From contig JAEUGY010000096.1 of assembly GCA_016794625.1 (NCBI GenBank), positions 1 to 64,000 on the forward strand: a stretch of DNA of 64,000 nt, given 5' to 3'. Under the pieces are notes generated by a model that did not search any database, was not told the origin of the DNA, and saw only the letters and a list, made by a program, of their open reading frames with translations. Origin of the DNA: Opitutaceae bacterium. Lineage in GTDB: Bacteria; Verrucomicrobiota; Verrucomicrobiia; Opitutales; Opitutaceae. Each line of letters opens with the position of its first letter. Position 1 is the stretch's first letter. Made by a program: the position numbers and the translations under genes. Of the stretch, positions 1 to 8,247 are shown in pieces.

Positions 1-67
1 CCTGAAGCCTCTGTTGCCGGTGAACTGGCAGCCACTGCAGTGACACACATAGTGACCATTGGCTCAT

Positions 68-86
68 GCGCATGGTCACCATGCGC
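68..86. repeat. Perfect 19-bp palindrome
   Basis: Two 9-bp arms, GCGCATGGT and ACCATGCGC, flank a single central C. It lies just upstream of the decayed esterase remnant in the island-like left edge. It could be a regulator half-site pair or an element end. Only the symmetry is visible; no partner copy was seen in the window. Confidence 0.4.
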
Positions 87-120
87 CTCGCAGATAGCCG
101 CTTCAATACTCGCAAGATAG

Positions 121-483
121 GATCCCGGCCGGACGCTTACGTTCAACCCTTACTATGCCGGCAATGACGTCGGCGGAAATCCATTCAACTTCGCCGAGAT
201 CGCGCGGTTGGCGGCTAAAGTCTTCTATCGTGGTGCGTGGGCGGCCTGCACGATGGAAACGGCGGCATGTTTCTCCGCCATCGGCTACTACTTCGCGAAG
301 GAAGTCCACGCCGCACTCGGAGTGCCCGTCGGGAGTGATCGCCGTCGCTGTCGTAGACAGCCCCGCTGAGGCCTAAAAGCGGGGCGAGTCGCTCGACGCC
401 GACGCGGAATTGCGCACACTCGTCGCGTCCAACTGGCTGACCAATCCTCCTTTCGAAGCGTGGTGCCGCCAGCGCGCGGACTA
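121..483 (+). pseudogene. Decayed SGNH/sialate O-acetylesterase remnant
   Basis: Two adjoining frames together read like an internal part of a sialate O-acetylesterase. The first frame gives a W-x-x-C-x-x-E-T block and FSAIGYYFAKEVHAALGVPVG-like text ending near position 333. The second frame then continues with VIAVAVVDSPAEA, a TAA stop at 374, and beyond it DADAELRTLVASNWLTNP. Removing one G from the GGG run at 331-333 would join the first two parts, so a single-base frameshift plus a nonsense codon is the simplest reading. No start codon or catalytic N-terminus is present, and homology stops where the IS3 remnant begins near 484. The family assignment rests on pattern recognition of short blocks; decay of a once coding sequence is more certain than the exact family. 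Confidence 0.5.
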
Positions 484-800
484 AAACTGTGCTTCCCCGG
501 ATATAACGGACACGAGTTGGATCGTTGTTGGTTAGTTTGCTGACGGAGGATTCGTAGTCGAGCGGGTTTTGCTAGCGGAGCGAGGAGTGGCGGCGGGAGC
601 GGTTATAGAAGGACTCGATGTGGTCGAAGATCGCGGTGCGGGCGTCAGCCCGCGTGGCGAAGCGCCGACGTTGAGCGAATTCATTCTTCAAGCTGCTCCA
701 GAAGGCTTCCATCGCGGCGTTGTCGTAGCAGTTGCCCTTGCGGCTCGTTGAGGTGACGAGGCCGTGGTCAGCGAGTGCGGCACGATATCTTCGGCATCGA
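484..800 (-). pseudogene. IS3-family transposase (OrfB) 3' remnant with internal stop
   Basis: The minus strand encodes the C-terminal part of an IS3-type DDE integrase. It shows the block GLVTSTSRKGNCYDNAAMEA followed by SSLKNEF and an FYNRSRRHSSLR segment, which includes the last catalytic Glu region. A TAG at 574-572 interrupts the frame, after which coding continues as QNPLDYESSVSKL down to about 484. Homology starts abruptly near 800, so OrfA and the first two catalytic Asp residues are missing. The copy cannot be an active transposase. It abuts the esterase remnant, suggesting an old insertion or recombination scar. No clear terminal inverted repeats could be paired. Confidence 0.75.
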
Positions 801-1097
801 TAAACCGATTGCGATCGAATGGCAGTTACCGGCACCGTTGCTGGAACGATTCCGGCCCTAGTTTCTAATGAACCCAAAGACTGGGGCGTGAACGTTCACG
901 GTCGAAATCCCCCTCTCGATCGGGCACCGCCCCCTCCGAAGAAATTCCGCGAGAGTCCGGAAATGCGGAATCGATGCAGACGAGCACCTGTCAGTCGAAA
1001 TGTGAACGCCAACCGACTCACCGCTCCCGCCTAGGCTTTGCTTCAACGGACCCGGCTTATCAATTGACACGCCAAGACATATCATTTGATTAGACAC
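801..1097. other. Intergenic stretch upstream of the toxin-antitoxin pair
   Basis: No convincing gene. A minus-strand open frame here resembles no family I know and overlaps the antitoxin start region. A TTGACA lies at 1064-1069, but a good -10 hexamer at proper spacing is not visible (TATCAT at 1080-1085 is only 10 nt away). The antitoxin promoter is presumably here but is not assigned. Confidence 0.4.
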
Positions 1098-1493
1098 ATG
1101 TCCACCCAGCTGCTAGCTCCCCCGATCGACATCGCTCGTGCGACGCGCATCGTCCAGAAGGGTCTGCCGTGGAACGAGGCGGAGTTTCTCGCCCATGAAC
1201 TCGGGCTCACCTTGGGCGAATTGGCGGACTTGGTCGGGATCTCGCTGCCGACATTCTTTCGTCGCCGGAAGCAGAAGCGGTTTCACGCGGATGAGTCTGA
1301 TCACCTGATGCGGTTCGCCCGGCTGTGGTCGCGGGCGATCGATGTGTTTGAGGACGACAAGGGGGCACGGGACTGGCTGAAACAGCCCGCTCTTGGCCTG
1401 GGCGGCCGGATCCCGCTGGAGGCGGCGAAGACCGAAACTGGCGCCCACGAGGTTGATGTCCTATTGCAGCGGATCGACTACGGTGTGCCGTGA
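1098..1493 (+). CDS. Xre/MbcA/ParS-type antitoxin of a RES toxin-antitoxin pair
   Basis: The product is about 131 residues if translation starts at the ATG at 1098; a TTG at 1086 would add four residues. The N-terminal half contains a helix-turn-helix-like segment (LGLTLGELADLVGISLPTFF), as in Xre regulators. The C-terminal half has the RFARLWSRAIDVFEDDKGARDW pattern and GGRIPLEAAKTETGAHEV ending of the ParS/MbcA toxin-binding domain (formerly DUF2384). Such antitoxins bind the partner RES toxin and usually autoregulate the operon. The stop overlaps the start of the toxin gene (GTGA), indicating translational coupling. It lies in a region with decayed mobile DNA, which is typical for such modules. 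Confidence 0.85.
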   Translation: MSTQLLAPPIDIARATRIVQKGLPWNEAEFLAHELGLTLGELADLVGISLPTFFRRRKQKRFHADESDHLMRFARLWSRAIDVFEDDKGARDWLKQPALGLGGRIPLEAAKTETGAHEVDVLLQRIDYGVP

Positions 1494-1966
1494 AGGTCTG
1501 GCGGATTGAGAAGCAGAAACGCCTCGGCGCGGCCGCCACGGGCGAGGGCGCACGCATCACGGGGGGGCGGTGGAACTCCGTCGGCCGGCCTGTCGTCTAT
1601 GCGAGCGAGCACCTCTCGCTCGCCGTATTGGAGATTTTGGTGCACAGCCCGACACCCGAGCAGCGGCAGGTGGCGCGGGCGCTTGCTGAGATCTCGGTGC
1701 CCGACCCGTTGATCGAGGCGGTCCCGCGGCGCCTGCTGCCGGCCGATTTTGGCAATCAGAGCCCGCTGGCCCTCACCCAGGCGATTGGCGATGAATGGCT
1801 CGAGTCCCGGCGAAGCGTCGGACTGCTTGTGCCGAGCGCGATCGTGACGGTCGAATCCAACCTGCTTTTGAACCCCCTGCATCCGGCGTTCGCGAAATGC
1901 CTTTGGGGTGCGTTCGCTCCCATCAAGTTGGATCCGAGGTTGTGGGCGGTTCCGGCGAAATCCTGA
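1490..1966 (+). CDS. RES-domain toxin
   Basis: The 158-residue protein has RES family features: an early Arg (KVWRI), the GARITGGRWNSVGRPVVYAS block, and SLAVLEILVH, followed later by ESNLLLNPLHPAFAKC. RES toxins are compact ADP-ribosyltransferase-like enzymes; characterised members deplete NAD+ and cause growth arrest (established for the family, inferred here). The GTG start overlaps the antitoxin stop by four bases. Length is normal for the family and the frame is intact, so the module appears functional although its surroundings are decayed. Confidence 0.88.
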   Translation: MKVWRIEKQKRLGAAATGEGARITGGRWNSVGRPVVYASEHLSLAVLEILVHSPTPEQRQVARALAEISVPDPLIEAVPRRLLPADFGNQSPLALTQAIGDEWLESRRSVGLLVPSAIVTVESNLLLNPLHPAFAKCLWGAFAPIKLDPRLWAVPAKS

Positions 1967-2817
1967 GGCGGTGGCCTCGGGCGCGAAGTTTTTGGGGCTT
2001 TTAAGATCTGGGCCCCGTTCTTTTCGGTTTCGATTCACGTCTTCTCTTCGAACCGAGTCTGCCGGAAACGCCGCGACGCAATCCGCGGGATACTCGAATC
2101 CGATCTGAGCGGGTAGGGGCCTCCGCCGCCGCATTGAGCTCAGTTCGGATCGCCAACACCTGCCCAGCGGCCTTGGAGTTCAGTTCGTCCAACTTTTTGT
2201 GCACATCGTCAGCAAGGTAGCGCGAGCGGGACCGGCCATCGCTCCGGTGCTTCGCTCCGACTGCGGCTCCTGCCCTCGTTGCGGGCGGAGACGGCTTGGC
2301 TCCGCGCTCTCGGCCGCCTCTGGCGATTCGTCGTCCGAGCACGACCCTTCGCCAGGATCGCTCCCGGTCGCAGGCTCTCCGGTCGCGACACCGGCGGCCT
2401 TGCCGCGCTCCCGCCGGCGCCGACTCCTTCCTTCACTCCCGGCCTGTCGCCTTCGCTCCGCTCCCGCACCTGCGCGCCGGCCGTTCCCGCTCGACCTCGG
2501 AGGGACGCTCTGTCGCCGCTGGGCTGCCGGGGCTCGCTCTCGTTGCACCGCTCGCGTATCCGTAGATAGCGGAGCCTGTCCCCTGTAGGCTGCCTCAGGG
2601 TAGCACCTGCGCCGGCGGGCGGGCGACGGCGCGAGCGCACTTTTAAGGAGGTCAGTAGCGGAGGTAGCTAGGATGTAGTATCCTGACAATTACAGTTGAA
2701 TAGTTGTTGAATAGTTCAGGCCAGAAATGATGACTTGCGGAACGTCTCCCGTGAAACCAACTTTTGGAAGCTGTTCTAAAACAACATTATCATGAACGCC
2801 CGGAAATCGACGAAATC
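1967..2817. other. GC-rich stretch without a convincing gene
   Basis: About 850 bases. Positions roughly 2220-2600 are very C+G rich and full of CGCTCC-like words, so all six frames stay open for long distances and none looks like a protein. On the minus strand between about 2110 and 2230 one frame reads as a plausible helical segment (HKKLDELNSKAAGQVLAIR), which may be the tail of a lost gene. At about 2690-2716 an 11-bp unit GTTGAATAGTT occurs twice in tandem. A small AGGAT/ATCCT inverted repeat lies near 2670-2685. The left half may be island DNA. Confidence 0.4.
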
Positions 2818-2842
2818 GGTTCGAATCCAGGTCCTACCACCA
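2818..2842 (+). other. tRNA 3'-end fragment, possible attachment-site scar
   Basis: These 25 bases have the layout of a tRNA 3' end: a GG + TTCGAAT T-loop, the 3' side of a T-stem (CCAGG), a 7-nt acceptor strand (TCCTACC), discriminator A and an encoded CCA. The 5' side of the T-stem should be CCTGG but reads ATCGG, and no D-arm, anticodon arm or matching GGTAGGA acceptor strand exists upstream. This is therefore a fragment, not a gene. Such fragments are commonly left by integrases that recombine within tRNA genes. It would fit as the boundary of the accessory segment to its left. Confidence 0.5.
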
Positions 2843-2902
2843 CTTTTCCCCGCTCGTGGCCCCGCGGGATACGGTAAGGATTGAATCCGGTGAACCAAGG
2901 GC

Positions 2903-4366
2903 GTGGTCTCTTGGTTGATGGCCATGCTGCCCGAAGGTTTACCCGACGCAGTTTCGACGAGCCTCGTCCCCCATCTTCTCACGGTCGGAGGCTTCATTCT
3001 GGCTGTCTTTGCCATCGCTCGCCTGATCAGCGAACGACGCCAACCCGGCAATACGCTCGCGTGGGTACTGGTGGTCGTCCTGGTGCCCTACCTAGGTGTG
3101 CCACTCTACCTGCTCTTTGGCGGTCGGAAGCTGCGGCGGATCGCCCAAAGAAAAACGAGCCTATCCCATACGGGACATCCTCGGGCGTTCGTTTCCGAGT
3201 TGAGTCCACCTTGCGCGACCGCGCAAACCATCACAAAGGCCGGTGCCCACCCCGCCACGGGTGGCAATCAGGTGACCCTGCTGACCGACGGCGAAACGTC
3301 CTTTCGCACCTTCATCGAGCTGATTCAGACCTCCCAGCACGAAATTCACATCACCACGTTCATCCTTGGACGCGATGTCACCGGCCGCGCGTTGATCGAT
3401 GCGCTCGCGCAACGCGCCCGCGCGGGTGTCAAGGTTCGCCTCCTGCTCGATGCGGTCGGTTGTTTCTTTTCCAGCTTTGGCTTCTGCGATCCTTTGCGCG
3501 AGGCGGGGGGCGAAGTGGTGCGGTTTCTTCCCGTTCTTCCGCTGACATCGCGGAGCTCGGCCAACCTTCGCAACCATCGCAAGATCGCGGTCTTCGACCA
3601 CACCACGGCCATCGTGGGTGGACACAATCTGGCCCGTGAATACATGGGCGGCCGGGCCTGGAAAAAACGATTCGCCGACTTTGGCGCCGTCATCCGGGGT
3701 CCCGCGGCAGCGGAACTCAACGACGTCTTTCTCGCCGACTGGAATTTTGCCTCACGCCAGTCCATCATCAATCGAGCGCACGACGTCGCTGCTCGCCTCC
3801 CCGGGCCCGAGTCGGCCCAGAGTCAGCTCCAGGTCGTACCAAGCGGCCCTGACCTGGCCGGCGATCCGCTTTACGAAGGGATCATCTCCATGATTCAGGA
3901 GGCGGAAGAGAGCATCTGGATCGTCACCCCTTACTTCATTCCGGATGAAGTTCTGCTGCGCTCACTGATCGTGAAAGCCAGAGCGGGCCGTGACGTCACG
4001 CTTATGCTCCCAGCCCGTTCCAATCACCGGATCGCTGACTTCGCCCGCCGTCACTACGTGCGGGAGTTGCAAAAGGCAGGAGCGAGCGTGCGTCTGTACA
4101 CCCCCGGCATGCTGCATAGCAAAGCGATCATCGTGGATCGCAGAATCGGCCTGCTGGGGAGCGCCAATTTCGACCACCGCAGTCTCTTCGTGAACTTCGA
4201 GATCGGGGTCGTGCTCTACTCCCGCACCGATCTCGACGCGATGCGCGCCTGGGCGCAAACGGTCCTCGCCCAGTGCCGCCCGCCCCCGCAGGAACGGCGT
4301 AGGCGGGAGCGGATTCTGGGCTCTCTCGCGGAAGATTTGTGCCGGCTTCTCGCCCCTCTGCTTTGA
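2903..4366 (+). CDS. cls: Cardiolipin synthase (phospholipase D superfamily)
   Basis: Joins two phosphatidylglycerol molecules (or uses another phosphatidyl donor) to make cardiolipin at the inner membrane. Two membrane helices occupy roughly residues 20-70, separated by the short linker ISERRQPGNTLAW typical of this family. Two HKD motifs are complete: HRKIAVFD with GGHN near residue 225, and HSKAIIVD with GSANFDHRS near residue 405. The 487-residue length is normal. The GTG at 2903 gives the longest product; ATG at 2918 is an equally plausible start and neither has a clear Shine-Dalgarno sequence. The 3' end converges on cysN with only 10 bases between the stop codons. Confidence 0.92.
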   Translation: MVSWLMAMLPEGLPDAVSTSLVPHLLTVGGFILAVFAIARLISERRQPGNTLAWVLVVVLVPYLGVPLYLLFGGRKLRRIAQRKTSLSHTGHPRAFVSELSPPCATAQTITKAGAHPATGGNQVTLLTDGETSFRTFIELIQTSQHEIHITTFILGRDVTGRALIDALAQRARAGVKVRLLLDAVGCFFSSFGFCDPLREAGGEVVRFLPVLPLTSRSSANLRNHRKIAVFDHTTAIVGGHNLAREYMGGRAWKKRFADFGAVIRGPAAAELNDVFLADWNFASRQSIINRAHDVAARLPGPESAQSQLQVVPSGPDLAGDPLYEGIISMIQEAEESIWIVTPYFIPDEVLLRSLIVKARAGRDVTLMLPARSNHRIADFARRHYVRELQKAGASVRLYTPGMLHSKAIIVDRRIGLLGSANFDHRSLFVNFEIGVVLYSRTDLDAMRAWAQTVLAQCRPPPQERRRRERILGSLAEDLCRLLAPLL

Positions 4367-4376
4367 CGCGGGGAGG

Positions 4377-5699
4377 CTAGAGGCCGCCCATCTCCACGGT
4401 GCCAGGCCCGGGCAGCTCTGACATCGGCGTACCGATGATCATGCCCGCCCCGAGCGTCGCATGGGTAAACTCATCGACGAGGATGAAGCTGCCGGTGGCG
4501 CGGTTGCGCTGATAGGAGTCGCACAACAGCGGATGCGCCACACGCAGGTGCACGCGACCGATGTCATTCATGCCAATCTCCAGATCGCCCGCCTTCCGGT
4601 GGAGCGTATTGATGTCCACCTTATAGCGCACGGCTTTGAGCACACATTTCGATTCTCGTGTGGTATGCCGAAGCAGGTACTTGCCTCCCGGCTGGAGTTT
4701 CTTCTCCGAAAACCAGCACAGCATCGCCTCGATGTCCTGGGTCGCCTGCGGCGGATTGTTGGCCTTCACCACCATGTCTCCCCGCGAGAGATCAATATTA
4801 TCCTCCAGGGTCATCGCGACCGACATCGGGGCGAATGCCTCTGACAACTCGCCCGCCGGTCCGTGAATCGACTTGATGCGCGAGCCGATCCCGCTCGGCA
4901 AAGCGACCACATCATCCCCGGGCTTGAAGACGCCCCCGGCGATGCGCCCTGCAAACGCGCGAAAATCGTGATGCTCGTCGCTGTTCGGGCGAATGACGGT
5001 CTGGACCGGGAATCGCGCGTCGACGTGATTGAGGTCGCTGCCGATGTACACCGTTTCGAGCGTGTAAAGCAGGGAGCCACCGTGATACCAGGGCATGTGC
5101 GTCGAACGATCGACCACATTGTCCCCATGCAGGGCCGACAAGGGTATGAACCGGATGTCGGGAATCTCCAACCGCGAGGCGAACTGCTTGTACTCGGCGA
5201 CGATTTCGTTGAACCGGTCCTCCGACCAGTCCACCAGGTCCATCTTGTTTACGGCCAGTACCAGGTGCTGGATACGCAGCAACGCGGCGATGAACGAATG
5301 CCGGCAAGTCTGCTCAACAATGCCCTTGCGCGCATCCACCAGCACGATGGCGAGGTTGGCGGTCGATGCGCCGGTGACCATGTTCCGCGTGTACTGAATG
5401 TGGCCCGGCGTGTCGGCGATGATGAACTTGCGCCGCGGCGTGGCAAAATAGCGGTAGGCCACATCGATGGTGATTCCCTGCTCCCGCTCCGCCCGCAGTC
5501 CATCCGTCAGCAGCGACAGGTTGAGGTGGTCCTCCCCCCGCTGTTCCGTCGCGCGCTCGATCGCTTCCAACTGGTCGTCAAAGATCGCCTTGGAGTCATA
5601 CAGCAAACGGCCAATGAGCGTGGACTTGCCATCGTCGACACTGCCGGCCGTCGTGAAACGGAGCAGGTCCATGGAAAGATAACGGGTGTCGGTGGACAT
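4377..5699 (-). CDS. cysN: Sulfate adenylyltransferase subunit 1 (GTPase)
   Basis: GTP-driven subunit of ATP sulfurylase, which with CysD converts sulfate and ATP to adenosine 5'-phosphosulfate. From the ATG at 5699 (440 residues) the P-loop GSVDDGKST lies at residues 19-27, followed by the switch region DTPGHIQYTRNM and the guanine-specificity motif NKMD. EF-Tu-like beta-barrel domains follow. There is no C-terminal APS kinase fusion; that activity is on the separate cysC upstream. An in-frame TTG at 5768 overlapping the cysD stop would add 23 residues without family similarity, so the internal ATG is preferred. Last gene of cysC-cysD-cysN. Confidence 0.95.
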   Translation of the reverse strand: MSTDTRYLSMDLLRFTTAGSVDDGKSTLIGRLLYDSKAIFDDQLEAIERATEQRGEDHLNLSLLTDGLRAEREQGITIDVAYRYFATPRRKFIIADTPGHIQYTRNMVTGASTANLAIVLVDARKGIVEQTCRHSFIAALLRIQHLVLAVNKMDLVDWSEDRFNEIVAEYKQFASRLEIPDIRFIPLSALHGDNVVDRSTHMPWYHGGSLLYTLETVYIGSDLNHVDARFPVQTVIRPNSDEHHDFRAFAGRIAGGVFKPGDDVVALPSGIGSRIKSIHGPAGELSEAFAPMSVAMTLEDNIDLSRGDMVVKANNPPQATQDIEAMLCWFSEKKLQPGGKYLLRHTTRESKCVLKAVRYKVDINTLHRKAGDLEIGMNDIGRVHLRVAHPLLCDSYQRNRATGSFILVDEFTHATLGAGMIIGTPMSELPGPGTVEMGGL

Positions 5700-5764
5700 G
5701 GTGAAGTCGGTGGGAACAGCGAGGCCGGCGGCAGAGGGAGGAGCGTCTTGATCTCGAGACGAGA

Positions 5765-6670
5765 TCAAAAGTACCCCGCCTTCTTGCGGTCCTCCATCGC
5801 GGTTTCCGAACGTTTGTCATCCGCGCGGGCCCCCCGCTCGGTCACGCGGGCGGAAGCCACTTCCTGAATGATCTCGTCAAGGTTGGAGGCGGAGCTCTCC
5901 ACCGCACCGGTGCACGTTGCGTCGCCCACCGTACGAAAGCGGACCTGTTTCTCCTCGAAGCGTTCTCCCGGCAAGAGCGAGATGAACGGGGTGTCCGCGA
6001 GCAAGACGCCGGAACGGTTCACCACGGATCGCCGGTGGGCGAAATAAATGGACGGGATCTCGAGACGCTCCTGTGCGATGTATTGCCACACGTCCATCTC
6101 GGTCCAATTGGAAAGCGGAAACACCCGGAAGTGCTCGCCGGGATGCTTGCGTCCGTTGAACAGATTCCAGAGCTCGGGCCGCTGGTTTTTCGGATCCCAT
6201 TGGCCGAACTCGTCGCGATGGGAGAAGAATCGCTCCTTGGCCCGAGCCTTCTCTTCGTCCCGGCGCGCGCCGCCCAGGCAGGCGTCAAACTTGAACTCCT
6301 CGATGGCGTCGAGCAGTGTCACGGTCTGCAGCCCATTCCGCGACGGGTTGAGTCCCTTTTCCTCCTGCGCCCGGCCCGCTCGGATTGAGTCCTCCACATA
6401 CCGGACAATCAGGCGCGCACCGACCGCCTCCACCATCTGGTCGCGGAAACGAATCGTCTCGGGGAAATTGTGCCCTGTATCCACATGAACCAGGGGAAAC
6501 GGAAGGCGCGAAGGCGCGAAGGCCTTCTGCGCGAGACGCACCATCACAATCGAATCTTTGCCGCCCGAAAAGAGAAGCGCCGGGCGCTCGAATTGGGCAA
6601 ACACCTCCCGCAGGATGAAAATCGCCTCATGCTCTAGCTGGGCCAGGTGGGTCAGGTGATAGGTGCTCAT
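5765..6670 (-). CDS. cysD: Sulfate adenylyltransferase subunit 2
   Basis: Catalytic subunit of ATP sulfurylase, a PAPS-reductase-like PP-loop ATPase. The pyrophosphate-binding loop is visible as LLFSGGKDSIVM near residues 32-43. The conserved VHVDTGHNFPETI and the central ACLGGARRDEEKARAKER block follow, with FPLSNWTEMDVWQYI in the second half. The 301-residue length and KKAGYF C-terminus match the family. It sits 33 bases after cysC and just before cysN, so the three are expected to be cotranscribed. The product feeds APS to CysC for PAPS formation. Sulfite reductase cysI is in the window at about 37 kb, but no PAPS reductase gene is. Confidence 0.96.
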   Translation of the reverse strand: MSTYHLTHLAQLEHEAIFILREVFAQFERPALLFSGGKDSIVMVRLAQKAFAPSRLPFPLVHVDTGHNFPETIRFRDQMVEAVGARLIVRYVEDSIRAGRAQEEKGLNPSRNGLQTVTLLDAIEEFKFDACLGGARRDEEKARAKERFFSHRDEFGQWDPKNQRPELWNLFNGRKHPGEHFRVFPLSNWTEMDVWQYIAQERLEIPSIYFAHRRSVVNRSGVLLADTPFISLLPGERFEEKQVRFRTVGDATCTGAVESSASNLDEIIQEVASARVTERGARADDKRSETAMEDRKKAGYF

Positions 6671-6703
6671 AGCGTCATCAGAACGGAAGCGCGCACTCGC
6701 GGC

Positions 6704-7327
6704 TCAAGCAACGGACCCAGCCCGCACGCGTGGCAGCGCGAACGACCACAGCGCGGCTGAGGCCTGGGCAGGCGAAACCTGCTCGGTCGCCACGCGGAAG
6801 ACCGCCTCGTCCGCCGCCGGCGGCTCAAACGGCGAGCCTTGGCCTGAAAATGAGGCGATCTGACCGGCCTTGGCTTTCGCGTAGAGACCCTTCGGATCCC
6901 GCCCGGCACAGGTTTCAAAGCTCGCATCGACAAAAATGGGGACAAAGTCCGCCGTGCCGATGATCTCCTGAGCAAGCTGTCGATGCGCCCGCAGGGGGGT
7001 GATGAAGGAACACAGCACCACCAGACCCGCGTCGACAAACAGCTTCGCCACCTCCGCCACGCGCCGAATATTCTCGGTCCGGTCCGCGTCCGAAAACCCC
7101 AAGCCTCGGTTGAGTCCGGTCCTCACATTGTCTCCGTCCAGCAGGTGAGCCACGAAACCCTGCTCGGCCAACTGGCGCTCCAATTGTATCGCCAAGGTGC
7201 TCTTTCCCGCTCCGCTCAAACCAAAGAACCAGAATACGCAGGCGCGTTGACGCAGCTGGGCCTCTTTCTCCGCGCGTGGCCGCACTCGGTCAAAGATCGG
7301 ATGGAGGTGAGAATTCGCGGAGGACAC
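6704..7327 (-). CDS. cysC: Adenylylsulfate kinase
   Basis: Phosphorylates APS to PAPS with ATP. The Walker A motif GLSGAGKST lies near residues 36-44. The family blocks LLDGDNVRTGLNRGLGFSDA, RTENIRRVAEVAKL and FITPLRA follow, as does FVDASFETCAGRDPKGLY. The 207-residue length is normal for stand-alone APS kinase. It is first in the minus-strand cysC-cysD-cysN operon, so the operon promoter should lie in the AT-richer 86 bases between 7328 and 7413. No riboswitch-like fold was recognised there. Some bacteria fuse CysN and CysC; here they are separate. Confidence 0.95.
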   Translation of the reverse strand: MSSANSHLHPIFDRVRPRAEKEAQLRQRACVFWFFGLSGAGKSTLAIQLERQLAEQGFVAHLLDGDNVRTGLNRGLGFSDADRTENIRRVAEVAKLFVDAGLVVLCSFITPLRAHRQLAQEIIGTADFVPIFVDASFETCAGRDPKGLYAKAKAGQIASFSGQGSPFEPPAADEAVFRVATEQVSPAQASAALWSFALPRVRAGSVA

Positions 7328-7413
7328 TTTTGTTTAGTGAGTTGATGAACTTTGTAAATTAACCGACCACTTCAAGTCTAATTCTATCCTGCATGCTTGG
7401 ATTCTATTCTAAA

Positions 7414-8244
7414 TTATTGATCAGAAACGATTTTCAATTCCAGCTCCATTTGCCGAACGCGGGCTCGAAGCCAGCCCTGATGCCAATGTTCTGGGTCGTG
7501 GCCCGGATCCGCCGCACGCGCCAGCGTGTCGGTCGGATGGAAGCGAGCGAAACCGGACTTGTCGAGAATCGGTACTCTGAGGTGGTCTAGGTACCACGCG
7601 TAGGCATCCAACCTGCGGCCCGCTCGCCACAGGCTTTCTCCCGCCAGCCGAACGGCGCGGGAGGGTGCCTGAGCGTGGCGTGCCGCCCGTTGGAAACACT
7701 GGAAGGCGGCCTCATAGTCACCCCGTACTGACCAATGGATCGCCCCGGCTTCAATCTGCAGCCAGGGTGAGTCGACCCCGGAAGGCGCCGCCCGCTGCAG
7801 AAACGTCAGCGCTTCCTGCGCGCCCTCTTCGAGGATGCGTGTTCGATAGGCCGCGGGCGCGTCCGGGTCAGTCTCCTCCAGACGCCAGCGCGGCAGGTCA
7901 TGCGCGACCATGCGGGCCCCGTTTAACCAATAGTGGAGATTGGGCGGATCCAACGCCACGGCACGCGCAATCCCGTCGCGGGTGGCGTCCGCATCGCGTC
8001 GTTCCCACGCCGCATTGGCACGTACCCAGTAACCGCCCGCCGCCAGTCGCAGCGCCCCCCCTGGCAGCACGCCGCCGATCCATCCGGCGGGCGCCGCGCC
8101 ATGGGAGGTATCGGCCCGGGAGGCAGCGTCCCGCCCTCCCACCCTCTCAATCAGACCGCGACTGAGTTCCCCCCAGAAACCAACGATCACCAAGCCGCCG
8201 GTGAGTATCATGCCTCGGCGCCACCGGTCTCGCATTCCTTCCAT
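7414..8244 (-). CDS. TPR-like protein linked to an ABC transporter
   Basis: The 276-residue protein starts with one hydrophobic segment (MILTGGLVIVGFWGEL) that looks like a signal anchor. It then carries repeated helix pairs rich in Ala, Trp and Tyr typical of tetratricopeptide repeats, for example AANAAWERRDADATRDGIARA-like and YEAAFQCFQRAARHAQ segments. No catalytic motif is seen. It follows the ABC permease by three bases on the same strand, so it is probably part of the same unit as the acylphosphatase, ATPase and permease. A role as a membrane-tethered scaffold for the transporter is inference. The family is not recognised more precisely. Confidence 0.7.
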   Translation of the reverse strand: MEGMRDRWRRGMILTGGLVIVGFWGELSRGLIERVGGRDAASRADTSHGAAPAGWIGGVLPGGALRLAAGGYWVRANAAWERRDADATRDGIARAVALDPPNLHYWLNGARMVAHDLPRWRLEETDPDAPAAYRTRILEEGAQEALTFLQRAAPSGVDSPWLQIEAGAIHWSVRGDYEAAFQCFQRAARHAQAPSRAVRLAGESLWRAGRRLDAYAWYLDHLRVPILDKSGFARFHPTDTLARAADPGHDPEHWHQGWLRARVRQMELELKIVSDQ

Positions 8245-8247
8245 GAC

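Noticed and set aside
1064..1092. Sigma-70 promoter for the toxin-antitoxin pair
   Set aside because: TTGACA is perfect, but the hexamer at 17-base spacing (TGATTA) matches poorly and TATCAT is only 10 bases away.
2776..2842. Complete tRNA gene ending at 2842
   Set aside because: Only the T-loop, one T-stem side, acceptor 3' strand and CCA are present. The other arms do not pair.
4377..5768. 463-residue form of CysN from a TTG start
   Set aside because: The 23 extra residues have no similarity to CysN N-termini; the ATG at 5699 fits the family.
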